In this document: piece after piece, positions 29,107-38,366 of the stretch
Layout of the letters: the number at the start of each line of letters is the position of its first letter
How positions within the stretch are numbered: position 1 is the stretch's first letter
Origin: Lachnospiraceae bacterium
Lineage (GTDB): Bacteria; Bacillota; Clostridia; Lachnospirales; Lachnospiraceae
Direction of reading: 5' to 3'
Assembly: GCA_017436305.1 (NCBI GenBank)
Contig: JAFSDJ010000074.1
Span: 1 to 64,000, forward strand
DNA length: 64,000 nucleotides
Program-made: the position numbers and the translations under genes
The notes under the pieces: generated by a model
Told to the model about the DNA's origin: nothing
What the model saw: only the letters and a program-made list of their open reading frames with translations
The model's database searches: none

Positions 29107-30152
29107 GCTTCCTCCCGAATAAGGTCCATAATCAATACTAGCGATACTGCTGCCACAAGTGCCATTGGCATCACACTTTCCCCTCTGAAATATGCGGAAT
29201 ATGCCACATAGGAAATAATTACCTGCACCAGTGGTATATAAAACTTCTTAAATACGAAGAACCCTAATACTACTGCTGTTACATCTGCCAACATACCACT
29301 TCTTTCGTTCATAAATGGGGCAAAATACGGAATCACTATAGCTGAAAGAACAAACAACCTTACAATTCTCTCTTTAGTTAGCGGCCGCTTACTAAGTCCT
29401 ATAATAATACCCATAATAAGCCCAAGACAGATTACAAACCAATATGCTGCCTGACTGTATTCCTCTACAAACTGTTCAGTTCCGAAAATCTGATAAATAT
29501 TAGGGTAGTTATAACTTAATAATGCTTTCTCTCTGGTGGATTTTAGTAAGTTATCTGCTGTTATCATTGGGATTTTTATAGGTAAAATTCCTGTTACTAA
29601 CAGTCTGTTTCCTACAAACCCGAAAAGAGGTGCCAGAAAGCTTACTGTTTTTACTTCTTTTTTTAAATACAATCCAATAAACACAGGTAGTAAAAATAAA
29701 CCGTTACTGTTAATAAGTATGCTAATACCAAGGCTTATGAGGCCTAAATTTTTCTTTCCCTTTAAAAGGTAAGCCACTGCTAACAGGGCAAAGAATACAT
29801 AAACCTGATCCCCCAATCCCCACATGGCACTGCTTGCCGTCAGAACAGGAAGTAAAATCATAACGCCATAGGCTAGAAAGCCTTTAATTTTATTACCTGT
29901 ATGTGTAATAACCATATCCATTACAAGAATTGCTAAAAATGTATCAAAGAGAAAGGACAGAAGCTTCAGTTGGTTTAACATAGCTGTCTGTGCCATGGTA
30001 AATCCTTCCATAGAAACATAGGAAACTACGCTTTCTCTTAAACATGCTCCTGCTACTGATGTGCCAATTAAAAGCAATATATCAAGAGGAGCTAAGGAGC
30101 ATCTTTTAAATTTAATTTCTTTTACAAGAAACTCTCTAAGTGCCTTATCCAT
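29103..30152 (-). CDS. Degenerate Gpi18-like GT-C paralogue
   Basis: 349 residues, about 10 membrane segments. Alignable by eye with the upstream protein 30145-31344: SAMWGLGDQ against GAMWAQCD, YPNIYQIFGTEQF against FPNIYQLIGTDTF, PFMNERSGMLADV against PHMHERYAILVDV. The first-loop block GDYKMFFEPW of the upstream protein, with the acidic residue expected to be catalytic, is absent here, and the HMHER His pair is lost. So it looks like a tandem duplicate that has lost or changed activity, perhaps a partner subunit. Overlaps its neighbours by 8 and 4 bases. Confidence 0.65.
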   Translation of the reverse strand: MDKALREFLVKEIKFKRCSLAPLDILLLIGTSVAGACLRESVVSYVSMEGFTMAQTAMLNQLKLLSFLFDTFLAILVMDMVITHTGNKIKGFLAYGVMILLPVLTASSAMWGLGDQVYVFFALLAVAYLLKGKKNLGLISLGISILINSNGLFLLPVFIGLYLKKEVKTVSFLAPLFGFVGNRLLVTGILPIKIPMITADNLLKSTREKALLSYNYPNIYQIFGTEQFVEEYSQAAYWFVICLGLIMGIIIGLSKRPLTKERIVRLFVLSAIVIPYFAPFMNERSGMLADVTAVVLGFFVFKKFYIPLVQVIISYVAYSAYFRGESVMPMALVAAVSLVLIMDLIREEA

Positions 30153-31344
30153 AAGCTACCTCCTCTCCCTTTCTTATTCTTTTGTAAATAAACACACCAT
30201 GGTCTACTATTAGGAATAAGAAAATAATCGTATAAAGATAAAGAGGTACTATATTGGTTTGCGCCAGATAAATGGTATAACCTGCAAAGGAGCAAAGCAA
30301 TGTAAGAACCGGTATATAAAATCTTTTAGAGTCAAAAAATACATAAATAATTGCCAGTACATCTACTAAAATGGCGTATCTTTCATGCATATGAGGCAGG
30401 AAAAATACAACAATCATAGTAAAGAACATTCCCATTCTTAACATAAGCACGTTGTCAAAATGATAATCTGCCCTTGCAAAAATATACATAAAAATCATCA
30501 AGGCTCCTAATGTAAGCCAGATTCCAGCATCTGCATATTCAAACAAGAATGTGTCAGTTCCAATAAGCTGATAAATATTAGGAAATTTGTGGGATAATGC
30601 ATAAATATCCATAGCACCGTCTGCCTGGAAGAAATAAACACTAATCAGCTCCCACAGGCTTTTTCCTGCAATCAGGGAAGGAATACATCCTACCAGATAC
30701 ATGAATGGTAAAAAGAGAAAATGTTTTAATTTTACCTTTCCTTTCATCCACAAAATCACGTATAAAGGTGCAATAAACAAGGTCTGGAGCTTAAATGCAA
30801 ATGCCACACCATAAAATGCCATTGCCGGTACCGGCTTGTCCTTTAATAAAAAGTAGAAGGACCATAAAACAAAGCTTGTAAAAATAATATCACACTGGGC
30901 CCACATGGCACCATTAGTTAAAATTGTTGGTGCCATTAAAAAGATACCATAGCCGATCATTCCGTAAGTCATGGATTTCTTTCTGTCATAAACAATTGCC
31001 ATCACTGCAAAAGCTGCCACAAAATCAAAAAAGATAGATACAATTTTCATTAAAAGAAGCGTATTTAAAAACGGACAAATACTAATGCAGGACAGTATAA
31101 ACAAATATGGTGTAGTATAATCCACATATTCAAACTCTGCTGCCAATCCCTTAATACCGCCACCGGCTTCTCTTAAAGTTGCCACCCATGGCTCAAAAAA
31201 CATTTTATAATCTCCTGCCACCACATGCCTTAAAGCATAACGCATCATAAGGGCACTTACGGTAAACAAAAGAAATAAAAAAATGTCTAAAACCTTTATT
31301 TTGATTCCTTTTAATTTAAATTCTTTTAACAAACCATTTTCCAC
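30145..31344 (-). CDS. Polytopic GT-C glycosyltransferase, Gpi18-like (COG5542 type)
   Basis: 399 residues, about 10-11 membrane segments. First extracytoplasmic loop GDYKMFFEPWVATLREAGG (about 40-58) with the conserved Asp, followed by DYTTPYLFIL; later NGAMWAQCDIIF (about 150) and LPHMHERYAI (about 315). These match the mannosyltransferase group related to Gpi18, which uses polyprenyl-phosphate sugars. It is the likely active member of a tandem pair with 29103-30152. The gap to rfbD is 44 bases. Confidence 0.75.
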   Translation of the reverse strand: MENGLLKEFKLKGIKIKVLDIFLFLLFTVSALMMRYALRHVVAGDYKMFFEPWVATLREAGGGIKGLAAEFEYVDYTTPYLFILSCISICPFLNTLLLMKIVSIFFDFVAAFAVMAIVYDRKKSMTYGMIGYGIFLMAPTILTNGAMWAQCDIIFTSFVLWSFYFLLKDKPVPAMAFYGVAFAFKLQTLFIAPLYVILWMKGKVKLKHFLFLPFMYLVGCIPSLIAGKSLWELISVYFFQADGAMDIYALSHKFPNIYQLIGTDTFLFEYADAGIWLTLGALMIFMYIFARADYHFDNVLMLRMGMFFTMIVVFFLPHMHERYAILVDVLAIIYVFFDSKRFYIPVLTLLCSFAGYTIYLAQTNIVPLYLYTIIFLFLIVDHGVFIYKRIRKGEEVAYG

Positions 31345-31388
31345 TTTGGTTCTCCTTACTTTTTCTTTTCAGTTACTGTCTATTTATC

Positions 31389-32231
31389 CTATAAAGTTTT
31401 CATGTAATCTGTAAGAGCTGACTCCCAATCCGCAAACATAAAATCTGTTGTTAATTTAAACATATAATTTTCTAATACAGAGTAAGCCGGTCTCGCTGCC
31501 GGCGCGCCAAATTCCGCTGTGCTTATTGGCTCAACCTTTGTAGACTTGCCTGCCTGTCTAAAAATTTCCTTGGCAAAATCAGCCCAGTTTGTAACACCCT
31601 CACAAGTACCGTGGAACACTCCGTAATTTTCTGTAGGAAGCAGACATGCTATAGCCTTTGCTAACTCTTTTGTACTGGTTGGTGTACCAAACTGATCGTT
31701 TACAACTCTCACCATCTCGTTAGTCTCTGCTAACCGAAGCATTGTTTTAATAAAATTTTTACCATCTCCATAAAGCCATGCTGTACGAATAATAAAGTAA
31801 TCCTTTGCAAACTCTTTTACAAAGTTTTCGCCTGCTAACTTTGTAATACCATACATAGCCTTTGGCCCTACCGGATCAAACTCTGTATAAGGTCTTGTGC
31901 CATCTCCGGAAAATACATAATCCGTAGAAATATGAACCATTTTCGCCCCTGTTTCTGTAGCTGCAATACTTAAATTTCTAGGTCCAATGGCATTAATCTT
32001 AAATGCGTTATCTGCATCCGTTTCACAGCCGTCTACGTTCGTATGTGCCGCACAGTTAATGATAGCATAAGGCTTTACTTCTCTTGCTAACTCCATAACC
32101 TTATCAATATTGGTAATATCCAACTCTCCCACATCAGTATTTACAAATTCATACTCTGTGCTGTTTGCATAATGTAAATTAACAGCTCTTCCTAACTGTC
32201 CATTACAACCTGTTACTATAATTTTTTTCAT
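31389..32231 (-). CDS. rfbD: dTDP-4-dehydrorhamnose reductase
   Basis: 280 residues. GCNGQLGRAV at the NADPH-binding start, NCAAHTNVDGCE (about 60), ISTDYVFSGDGTRPYTE (about 105) and YGITKLAGE (about 128), with the catalytic Tyr-Lys pair. It catalyses the last step to dTDP-L-rhamnose. The other three rhamnose genes (rfbA, B, C) are not in the window, so this copy is separated from its pathway. GGGAG precedes the ATG. It sits in the long operon between the SDR gene and the GT-C pair. Confidence 0.93.
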   Translation of the reverse strand: MKKIIVTGCNGQLGRAVNLHYANSTEYEFVNTDVGELDITNIDKVMELAREVKPYAIINCAAHTNVDGCETDADNAFKINAIGPRNLSIAATETGAKMVHISTDYVFSGDGTRPYTEFDPVGPKAMYGITKLAGENFVKEFAKDYFIIRTAWLYGDGKNFIKTMLRLAETNEMVRVVNDQFGTPTSTKELAKAIACLLPTENYGVFHGTCEGVTNWADFAKEIFRQAGKSTKVEPISTAEFGAPAARPAYSVLENYMFKLTTDFMFADWESALTDYMKTL

Positions 32232-32424
32232 GATTTATCTCCCTGCTTTTCTATTTTTTCCAGTTTTTTATTTTTTCTTTTTGTTTCTATTACTTATGCC
32301 GGCAGGCGATCCCTGAATCCATCTTTTACTATCCGCACTCTCAACAACCGCCTCATCTCAAATACACAGACAATCCATACTTTGTGCCTTTGCGGACCGA
32401 AACAGACGACTTGCAAACCACTAA
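32232..32424. other. Spacer between the SDR gene and rfbD, no gene seen
   Basis: 193 bases, the longest gap inside the long glycan operon. The right part is richer in G and C than the surroundings and shows no open frame of note, no hairpin plus T run and no clear promoter. It could hold a pause or antitermination site, but nothing specific is recognisable. Confidence 0.3.
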
Positions 32425-33261
32425 CTACCAGATAGTCCTACCGCCATCCAAAAGCACTGTGGCCCCTGTCATATAAGAGCTGGCCTCAGATAACATATAC
32501 AACACCGTTGCCGGATACTCCTCCGGCTTAGACATCCTGCCCATTGGAATCAGATTTGAAATTTTTTCAATAAACTCCGGATCCTGCCCATTTTCCAGAC
32601 TTGCCGGACATAAAGTATTGACTCTTACTCCTTTTTTCGCCCAGTAAGTTGCCAGATATTTTGTCATACCAATCATGCCATGCTTTACTACAGAATAAGA
32701 AATGGGTTTAATAATCTGATCTTCTTCTTTTACTCCTTCTTTTCTGTAAATTCTCTGATCCGGCGAAATAATACCATAGTCAGATGCTACATTAATTACA
32801 ACACCTTTTCCCTGTTTTTCCATAACAGTGCCAAATACCTGGGCACATAAAAATGCGCCGGTAAGTCCTACTGCCATGTCCTCATTCCAAATGTCAAGTG
32901 GCAGGTTGTGAAACTGAATAGCGCCCATATTTTTTGCGCCACCTTCCATTTTAGGGTTGTTGGCTGCATTATTAATAAGGCCGTCAATGTGTCCGTACTT
33001 TTCTAAAAGAACTTCTTTGATTTCTTCTAATTTTTCTTTTTTCGTAATGTCTGTTACAAAGGTTTCAATAGTACTTTCCGGATAATCCTTTAAAAACTGT
33101 TCTTTTACTTTATCTAAAGGCTCTTTGAAAATATCCAGTAAAACCGGAATACCGCCACCTTCTAAAACAGCTTCTGTGTGACGTCTTCCAATTAATCCTG
33201 CGCCTCCGGTAATTACAATAACCTTTCCGTCTATTTTAAACTTATCAAATATGGAACCCAT
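32425..33261 (-). CDS. SDR-family oxidoreductase
   Basis: 278 residues. Classical short-chain dehydrogenase: VIVITGGAGLIGRRH (TGxxxGxG type), NNAANNP (about 95), catalytic Ser region VINVASDYGIISP (about 153), then Tyr-x-x-x-Lys as YSVVKHGMIG (about 190), and the C-terminal GATVLLDGGRTIW. It lies 3' to and overlaps the Gfo/Idh gene by 17 bases, so the two probably modify the same sugar or nucleotide sugar in successive oxidation and reduction steps. Substrate unknown. Confidence 0.87.
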   Translation of the reverse strand: MGSIFDKFKIDGKVIVITGGAGLIGRRHTEAVLEGGGIPVLLDIFKEPLDKVKEQFLKDYPESTIETFVTDITKKEKLEEIKEVLLEKYGHIDGLINNAANNPKMEGGAKNMGAIQFHNLPLDIWNEDMAVGLTGAFLCAQVFGTVMEKQGKGVVINVASDYGIISPDQRIYRKEGVKEEDQIIKPISYSVVKHGMIGMTKYLATYWAKKGVRVNTLCPASLENGQDPEFIEKISNLIPMGRMSKPEEYPATVLYMLSEASSYMTGATVLLDGGRTIW

Positions 33262-34285
33262 TTATAATACCTCCTGTTTCCATGGATTTTTTTGCTGCCA
33301 TTGCCATCTGAAAGCTTACCATTCCATCTGCTAATGAAATTGCCGGCTCAGTGTCCTTTTCCACACATTCCATAAACAGCTTTAATTCTTCTATAAACAT
33401 ATCATTTCTTGTAAAATCGTCAAAACAAATTTCTTCCGTTACATCATTTATGGATTTAACAACTGTGGCTTTTAGTAAGTCTAAGGTAACCTGCCCCTTT
33501 TCCCCTACTACCTTTAAGAAACGGCTTGGAGGGCTCTGATAAAAGTCTGCATGCACGGAAATAGGAAAACTTCCTGTATCTGTGTTCATTTTGTAAATGG
33601 CATCGCAGTTATCTTCCACGTCAATTTGCAAATTACCTGTAATGCCTCCCTGGGCATATACACTTTCCGGTTTGCCAAACAAGTAATACAAATAATCCAG
33701 CTCATGAACCATCTGGTTTAATACAACACCGCCACCTAAGTCTTTTCTTGCCATATAAGTTTCTTTATAATCCTCATAGGTATGCATGGTTGTCAGTCTT
33801 TCTCCAACTACGGAACGAACAGACAACACCTTGCCAAGCACTCCGGCTTCCAAGCATTTTTTTACATATTTCATGCCCGGATGGAAACGGTTTTGAAAAC
33901 CTACAAATATTTTTAAATTCTGCACTTTGGAAATTTCCATTAATTCATCAATACCTTCAAAGCTGTCGGAAATGGGCTTTTCCAAAAAAATATGACAGCC
34001 TGCTTTGGCACATTGGATAGCACACGGAATATGATTTTTAGTAGGGTTTGTAATAAATGCAATTTCCGGCTTTTCTAAAAGTGCTTCCCCTAAATCAGAA
34101 AAAGATTTAATATTAAATTCTTCCTCTAAAGACACGTTTTCTCTGATTTTCATATCATCTGAAAAAGTTCTTTTCAAACCACGGACTCTGTAAGCAATTA
34201 TTTCTGCGCTGTCTCCGTATACTCTTTTTATATTTCTAAGGTGTCTTTGTCCTATACTTCCAAGACCAATCATTAATATTTTCAT
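33245..34285 (-). CDS. Gfo/Idh/MocA-family oxidoreductase
   Basis: 346 residues. N-terminal Rossmann fold MKILMIGLGSIGQRHLRN, then ITNPTKNHIPCAIQCAKAGCHIFLEKPIS (about 77-105), which holds the family EKP motif with the catalytic Lys. The C-terminal alpha/beta domain follows (GGGVVLNQMVHELDYLYYLFG about 195). Such enzymes oxidise or reduce sugars, often nucleotide sugars, with NAD(P). GAGGAAG precedes the ATG. It overlaps the DUF2304 gene by 4 bases and the SDR gene by 17. Confidence 0.9.
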   Translation of the reverse strand: MKILMIGLGSIGQRHLRNIKRVYGDSAEIIAYRVRGLKRTFSDDMKIRENVSLEEEFNIKSFSDLGEALLEKPEIAFITNPTKNHIPCAIQCAKAGCHIFLEKPISDSFEGIDELMEISKVQNLKIFVGFQNRFHPGMKYVKKCLEAGVLGKVLSVRSVVGERLTTMHTYEDYKETYMARKDLGGGVVLNQMVHELDYLYYLFGKPESVYAQGGITGNLQIDVEDNCDAIYKMNTDTGSFPISVHADFYQSPPSRFLKVVGEKGQVTLDLLKATVVKSINDVTEEICFDDFTRNDMFIEELKLFMECVEKDTEPAISLADGMVSFQMAMAAKKSMETGGIINGFHI

Positions 34286-34653
34286 GATGCTTCCTCACTT
34301 AATTCTTTCATCAACTCTTCTATTTTTTCTTCATTTAACGCTACTGCCTGAGACAGTTTTCTGACTCTTTCTGACATTCTTGAAAGGGTAACGGTTAATA
34401 CAAAAATAATCATAAGCGAAAAACAAAATCCCAGGAAAAATATCATATTGACCGGTGCCCAAATCCCAAGTATCCGGGAAATCTTATTTAAAAGAGACGG
34501 AAAACAGTCTAATACAAGAACGAAAGCAATTGCCACTAACCATGATAATGCATACTTTAGTTCCAATCTCCTTTTACGAATCATATTAATAATGGCCATA
34601 AGGGCTACAATCAAAATAATCCCAATAATAATCTGAATTTTTGCCGTCATCAT
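34282..34653 (-). CDS. DUF2304-family small membrane protein
   Basis: 123 residues. Three hydrophobic helices (about 6-22, 33-52, 68-88) followed by a charged, coiled-coil-like tail (KLSQAVALNEEKIEELMKEL). The central RRLELKYALSWLVA stretch is typical of DUF2304. The family recurs next to DPM1-like glycosyltransferases, as here (8-base gap to 34662-35351), and resembles GtrA-type helpers of polyprenyl-phosphate sugar flipping in size and context. The flippase role is inference. Confidence 0.8.
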   Translation of the reverse strand: MMTAKIQIIIGIILIVALMAIINMIRKRRLELKYALSWLVAIAFVLVLDCFPSLLNKISRILGIWAPVNMIFFLGFCFSLMIIFVLTVTLSRMSERVRKLSQAVALNEEKIEELMKELSEEAS

Positions 34654-34661
34654 AAGGATTC

Positions 34662-35351
34662 TTACCTCCTAAGTGCTTCTACTAATATTGCCAACGTTAC
34701 TTTTATCATGTAATACACAGAACGAATCGGTGAAATAGAAGAAACTCCTTCTTCTCTTTCCCGCATAACAACCGGGTATTCCTCTATTTTCTTTCCTACG
34801 TTCAAAATAGCTACCGCACTTTCCGGTTCCGGATAATCTTTTGGATAGCAGTTTGCATAAATTTCCATAACACTGCGGTTGGCCATACGCATTCCCGAGG
34901 TAGGATCAGTAATGCGAACGCCGGTTAAAAGCTTAATCAGATGAGAGAAATATTTAATTCCAAACCTTCTAAGCCCTGATGACTGAAAGCCTTCTTTTTC
35001 AATAAATCTGGAGCCAATTAACAAATCCACATCATGACTTTCCATATAGTCCCGCATTTCTCCTAAAAACTTTGCATCATGCTGTCCGTCTCCATCAAAC
35101 TGCACCGCATAATCGTAGCCATTTTTGTAAGCATACAAATAGCCTGTCTGCACAGCTCCCCCAATTCCTAAATTAATTGGAAGATTCAGTACACACAGAT
35201 TATTTTCTTTACATATTTCTAAAGTTCTGTCAGTAGAACAATCATTTACAATTACATAGTCAAAGCCTTTTGCATTTTCTTTAATGTCATTGACCGTTTT
35301 TACTATGCTTTTCTCCTCATTATAAGCAGGAATAATCACTATGCTTTTCAT
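34662..35351 (-). CDS. DPM1-like family 2 glycosyltransferase (polyprenyl-phosphate sugar synthase type)
   Basis: 229 residues from ATG 35351 with GAGG 6 bases upstream. MKSIVIIPAYNEEKSI, VNDCSTDRT (about 37), QFDGDGQHD (metal-binding DGD, about 88-96), IGSRF and ITDPTSGMRM (about 145). No membrane tail. The GMRM block and length fit enzymes that load glucose or mannose on undecaprenyl phosphate. Paired with the DUF2304 gene downstream and followed by GT-C enzymes in the same operon. Confidence 0.87.
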   Translation of the reverse strand: MKSIVIIPAYNEEKSIVKTVNDIKENAKGFDYVIVNDCSTDRTLEICKENNLCVLNLPINLGIGGAVQTGYLYAYKNGYDYAVQFDGDGQHDAKFLGEMRDYMESHDVDLLIGSRFIEKEGFQSSGLRRFGIKYFSHLIKLLTGVRITDPTSGMRMANRSVMEIYANCYPKDYPEPESAVAILNVGKKIEEYPVVMREREEGVSSISPIRSVYYMIKVTLAILVEALRR

Positions 35352-35379
35352 CACATTCCTCACTTTTTATCCTTACGGG

Positions 35380-36126
35380 TTATTTCAGAAATTGTAATAA
35401 TACACGGCATATTCTAAATAAATCTGTAACCCATGCAAAATGAATATTATTTTCTCTAAGGGCTCTGTGACCTTCTTTTAAAGAGGCCATATAACTGGAT
35501 AACCCTCCGGTGCTTGTGCTGTTTTCTCCATAAAACATATGAACAAGCACTTCATCTATATAGGCTAGTTTTACCTTTTTCTCTTTTAAAATACGAATCA
35601 TAAACTCATAGTCTGCGGCAATTTTGTAATCCGTTTTATAAAGACCATAAGTATCATAAACACTCTTTTTTAAATACAAGGTAGGATGTCCCGGCATCCA
35701 GCCTGTTCTAATATCTCCCTGACCCTGTCGCCATTTTCGCACAAGCTTTCCATCCTTGTCCACATAATTTATGTTTCCATGAACACCATCGCTGTTTTCC
35801 TTTTCCATAGCCTGTACCATTTTGGAAATAACCGAATTATCTGCAAATTCATCAAACATAGTACCTACAATATCTCCGGTAGCCATGGTGATTCCTTTGT
35901 TAATGGCATCGTAGATTCCTTTATCTTTTTCGGATATCCATTTAATTCCATTTACAAACAGAGGAGCATTTTCTTTAATCACTTCCACTGTTTCATCTTT
36001 TGAACCGCCATCTACAATAATATATTCTATATTTTCATAATCCTGCTTTAAAACGCCGGCTATAATTTTTTTTAAATTTTCTGCATCATTGTATGTGGTA
36101 GTAATCACCGACACCTTAACTGCCAT
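35380..36126 (-). CDS. Family 2 glycosyltransferase (WcaA-like)
   Basis: 248 residues. KVSVITTTYNDAENL, IIVDGGSKDETV (about 38), SEKDKGIYDAINKGITMATGDIVG (about 65-88) and WMPGHPTLYLKKSVYDTYG (about 142). The SE.D.GIYDA motif is typical of cytoplasmic GT2 enzymes that build capsule and O-antigen repeat units. Its own ribosome binding site is weak, so coupling to 36149 upstream (22-base gap) is likely. Donor and acceptor unknown. Confidence 0.87.
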   Translation of the reverse strand: MAVKVSVITTTYNDAENLKKIIAGVLKQDYENIEYIIVDGGSKDETVEVIKENAPLFVNGIKWISEKDKGIYDAINKGITMATGDIVGTMFDEFADNSVISKMVQAMEKENSDGVHGNINYVDKDGKLVRKWRQGQGDIRTGWMPGHPTLYLKKSVYDTYGLYKTDYKIAADYEFMIRILKEKKVKLAYIDEVLVHMFYGENSTSTGGLSSYMASLKEGHRALRENNIHFAWVTDLFRICRVLLQFLK

Positions 36127-36148
36127 AGGATAAATCCTTTCGTTGTAA

Positions 36149-38299
36149 TTATTCAGTACCTTCTATTTTACAACAAAATGCTAAAAATAGGAAGAGCAGG
36201 AACAAACCTGTCACAAAAAACATATATTTTTTATTGGATGCAAGCGAAGACGCCTCTTTTTTTGCCACGAGAAATGTTAAATCCCTGCCCTGTTCCAAGG
36301 AACTTTTTCCGTAAGCATAACTGTCATAACCGCCCATTTTGTAAGTTACCAACTCTAAATAATGTTCTTCATTTCCCAGTACTTTTTCCAGTTTTAAATA
36401 GAAAGTTTCTTTTTGCCCCGGTTGTACCATAGAAAACTGTTTTTCAAATCCTCCCTGATAACCGCTTCCATAACTATTTAAAGTTTCTTTAAAAATAAGT
36501 CCTGTTTTCTCCCCGGTCAGAGTAATTTCGTAAATGCTGTCATTTTCCTCTCCAATGGAATTGCGCCACTGGAATAAAATATAGTTAAAAGCCTGTGATG
36601 TTTCAAAGCTCTGGATAAATGTATCTTTTACTAAAACCGGCTCATTGGCTAAGGTCTGTGTTACTACCGGATGACTTGTATTTTGTTCAGTTTTTACAAA
36701 CTGATTATAATTTACCAGTAAAAAAATACAAATAAAAGCTACTCCTAAAAATCCCACACAGGGAATACCTTTCCACATTTTTTTATTTTTTATAAACTGA
36801 TTTCCACACTCTGCCCCTTCTGCTGCCAAAACAGCCATAACCATAAGAAATGGAATCTGGTATTGGGCTGCTGCCTCCCAAAGTACATAAAATAAAAAGC
36901 CACCAAGCAAAGTTATTTGCAAGAAAAACAAATCCCATGAAAATCTCTTGCGAATACCAAGCAAAATTAAAAATAAAGTTAGCATATGATAACCTTGGGC
37001 ATAAAATAAAAAGCCCTGATTTTTTTCGCCTAAAACATATGAATAGCCTTTATCTGTATGAAGGGCATTTTCATAAAACATCTTATAGCTGTTTGCTCCA
37101 CCACAAAAGGTGTGCTCCAGTTTTTTCCCTGCCTGCTTTACATAGCCTGTGAATCCTAAATCTTTCAATCTTTCCTTTAACCTATCCATAACAGCCTGTT
37201 TCTTTTCTTCTTTTGTAGAAAAGCTTGCGGTAAATGCCTCATCCTCCCCATTGTGAAAGCCTTCACCACTTAAAGACATCATAAGCCAGTGCATAGTTGG
37301 AAATGCGGTATCAGTAGTGTCGATTCCTATTATTTTTTCTCCCACAGTGGTCAGACTGACTGTTAGAATAAATGCGGTTATAAAGGTAATACAACCGGTT
37401 CCTACACCTATTAAAAGCTGCTTTCTTAAAACCTTTTCTCTGTTAGCCCATGCTAACAGCACACCGGTAATCATAGCCCCAATAAAGGGAATAATCGTGG
37501 TAGCTCTTAGATAGTAGCCTATGCTCACACAAATCCCTGCTGCTATTCCCCTGAAAATCTGCTTTTTGTAAAAATCCCCCCTACCCTTTATCATGGAAAC
37601 AAAAAAATACATAAAGCCCATAAACCACGGTAAAGATAAAGTCATGGTGTAGTAATAGGAAACTGTTACATAGAGAAATGGATTAGCGAACAGGAATAAG
37701 GCTAACTGATTCCACTTTTGCCATGAAAGTGCCGGTTTTAACTTTTTTACAAGCAATATAGTAAAAACAAGGCTTATGTCAATGGCTGCTGTATTTATAC
37801 TGTTTAGTAAAAGAAGCAAGTTACCTTCTGCTAACCCCAAAAGCTTTCCAAGCTTTAATATTGCCATAGTTAGCAGTACGAAACCATTTTGATTGGGATA
37901 AACAGACAAATAATAATAGGCCTCTCCGGCCACTGTTCCTTGCTCTAATAAAGAGTTAGCACCTCCTATTACAAAGGCTCCATCCCACAAATACGTGCTT
38001 CTGTAGAAAAATAAAAACAGAAACTGGAGCATAAACGCCACAACACACTGTGCCAGAAAAATTTTCTTCAATGCAGCATCTGTAAACCTTTTTAAAACAC
38101 ATCCCATTCCATAAAAGAAAAAGAACAACAACAAAAAACTGCCTGCAACAGCCAGACTATTATATTTACCGGAGGTTTCCACCTGTAAAAAGCCTTTCAT
38201 AAAAAGAAAGGCTAAAATAACAAAAAGGAACAGTTGGATAAACAACTGGGCTTGATTTTCTATATGAAATTTATGCTTTGGGTTATTTTTTGCTGTCAT
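36149..38299 (-). CDS. Large polytopic membrane glycosyltransferase (GT39-like)
   Basis: About 716 residues with some 13 membrane segments and a soluble C-terminal region (about 540-690) before a final helix. The first loop YLWDGAFVIGGANSLLEQG (about 105-123) has the Asp typical of GT-C enzymes; SVYPNQNGFVLLTMAI follows. Likely transfers a sugar from a lipid carrier outside the membrane. The start is unclear: ATG 38299 and GTG 38311 both lack a good ribosome binding site, which may mean coupling or low expression. The last residues end EGTE. Confidence 0.7.
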   Translation of the reverse strand: MTAKNNPKHKFHIENQAQLFIQLFLFVILAFLFMKGFLQVETSGKYNSLAVAGSFLLLFFFFYGMGCVLKRFTDAALKKIFLAQCVVAFMLQFLFLFFYRSTYLWDGAFVIGGANSLLEQGTVAGEAYYYLSVYPNQNGFVLLTMAILKLGKLLGLAEGNLLLLLNSINTAAIDISLVFTILLVKKLKPALSWQKWNQLALFLFANPFLYVTVSYYYTMTLSLPWFMGFMYFFVSMIKGRGDFYKKQIFRGIAAGICVSIGYYLRATTIIPFIGAMITGVLLAWANREKVLRKQLLIGVGTGCITFITAFILTVSLTTVGEKIIGIDTTDTAFPTMHWLMMSLSGEGFHNGEDEAFTASFSTKEEKKQAVMDRLKERLKDLGFTGYVKQAGKKLEHTFCGGANSYKMFYENALHTDKGYSYVLGEKNQGFLFYAQGYHMLTLFLILLGIRKRFSWDLFFLQITLLGGFLFYVLWEAAAQYQIPFLMVMAVLAAEGAECGNQFIKNKKMWKGIPCVGFLGVAFICIFLLVNYNQFVKTEQNTSHPVVTQTLANEPVLVKDTFIQSFETSQAFNYILFQWRNSIGEENDSIYEITLTGEKTGLIFKETLNSYGSGYQGGFEKQFSMVQPGQKETFYLKLEKVLGNEEHYLELVTYKMGGYDSYAYGKSSLEQGRDLTFLVAKKEASSLASNKKYMFFVTGLFLLFLFLAFCCKIEGTE

Positions 38300-38366
38300 T
38301 ATGATTTTCACTTTTCTTACACAAAGTTACCTGTTGCTAACTTATGAACTAATAATGTTTAAATTT

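Noticed and set aside
32232..32424. ops/JUMPstart-like antitermination element in the operon spacer
   Set aside because: A GGCGGTTG on the minus strand resembles the ops core GGCGGTAG, but it is mid-operon, mismatched and without supporting structure.
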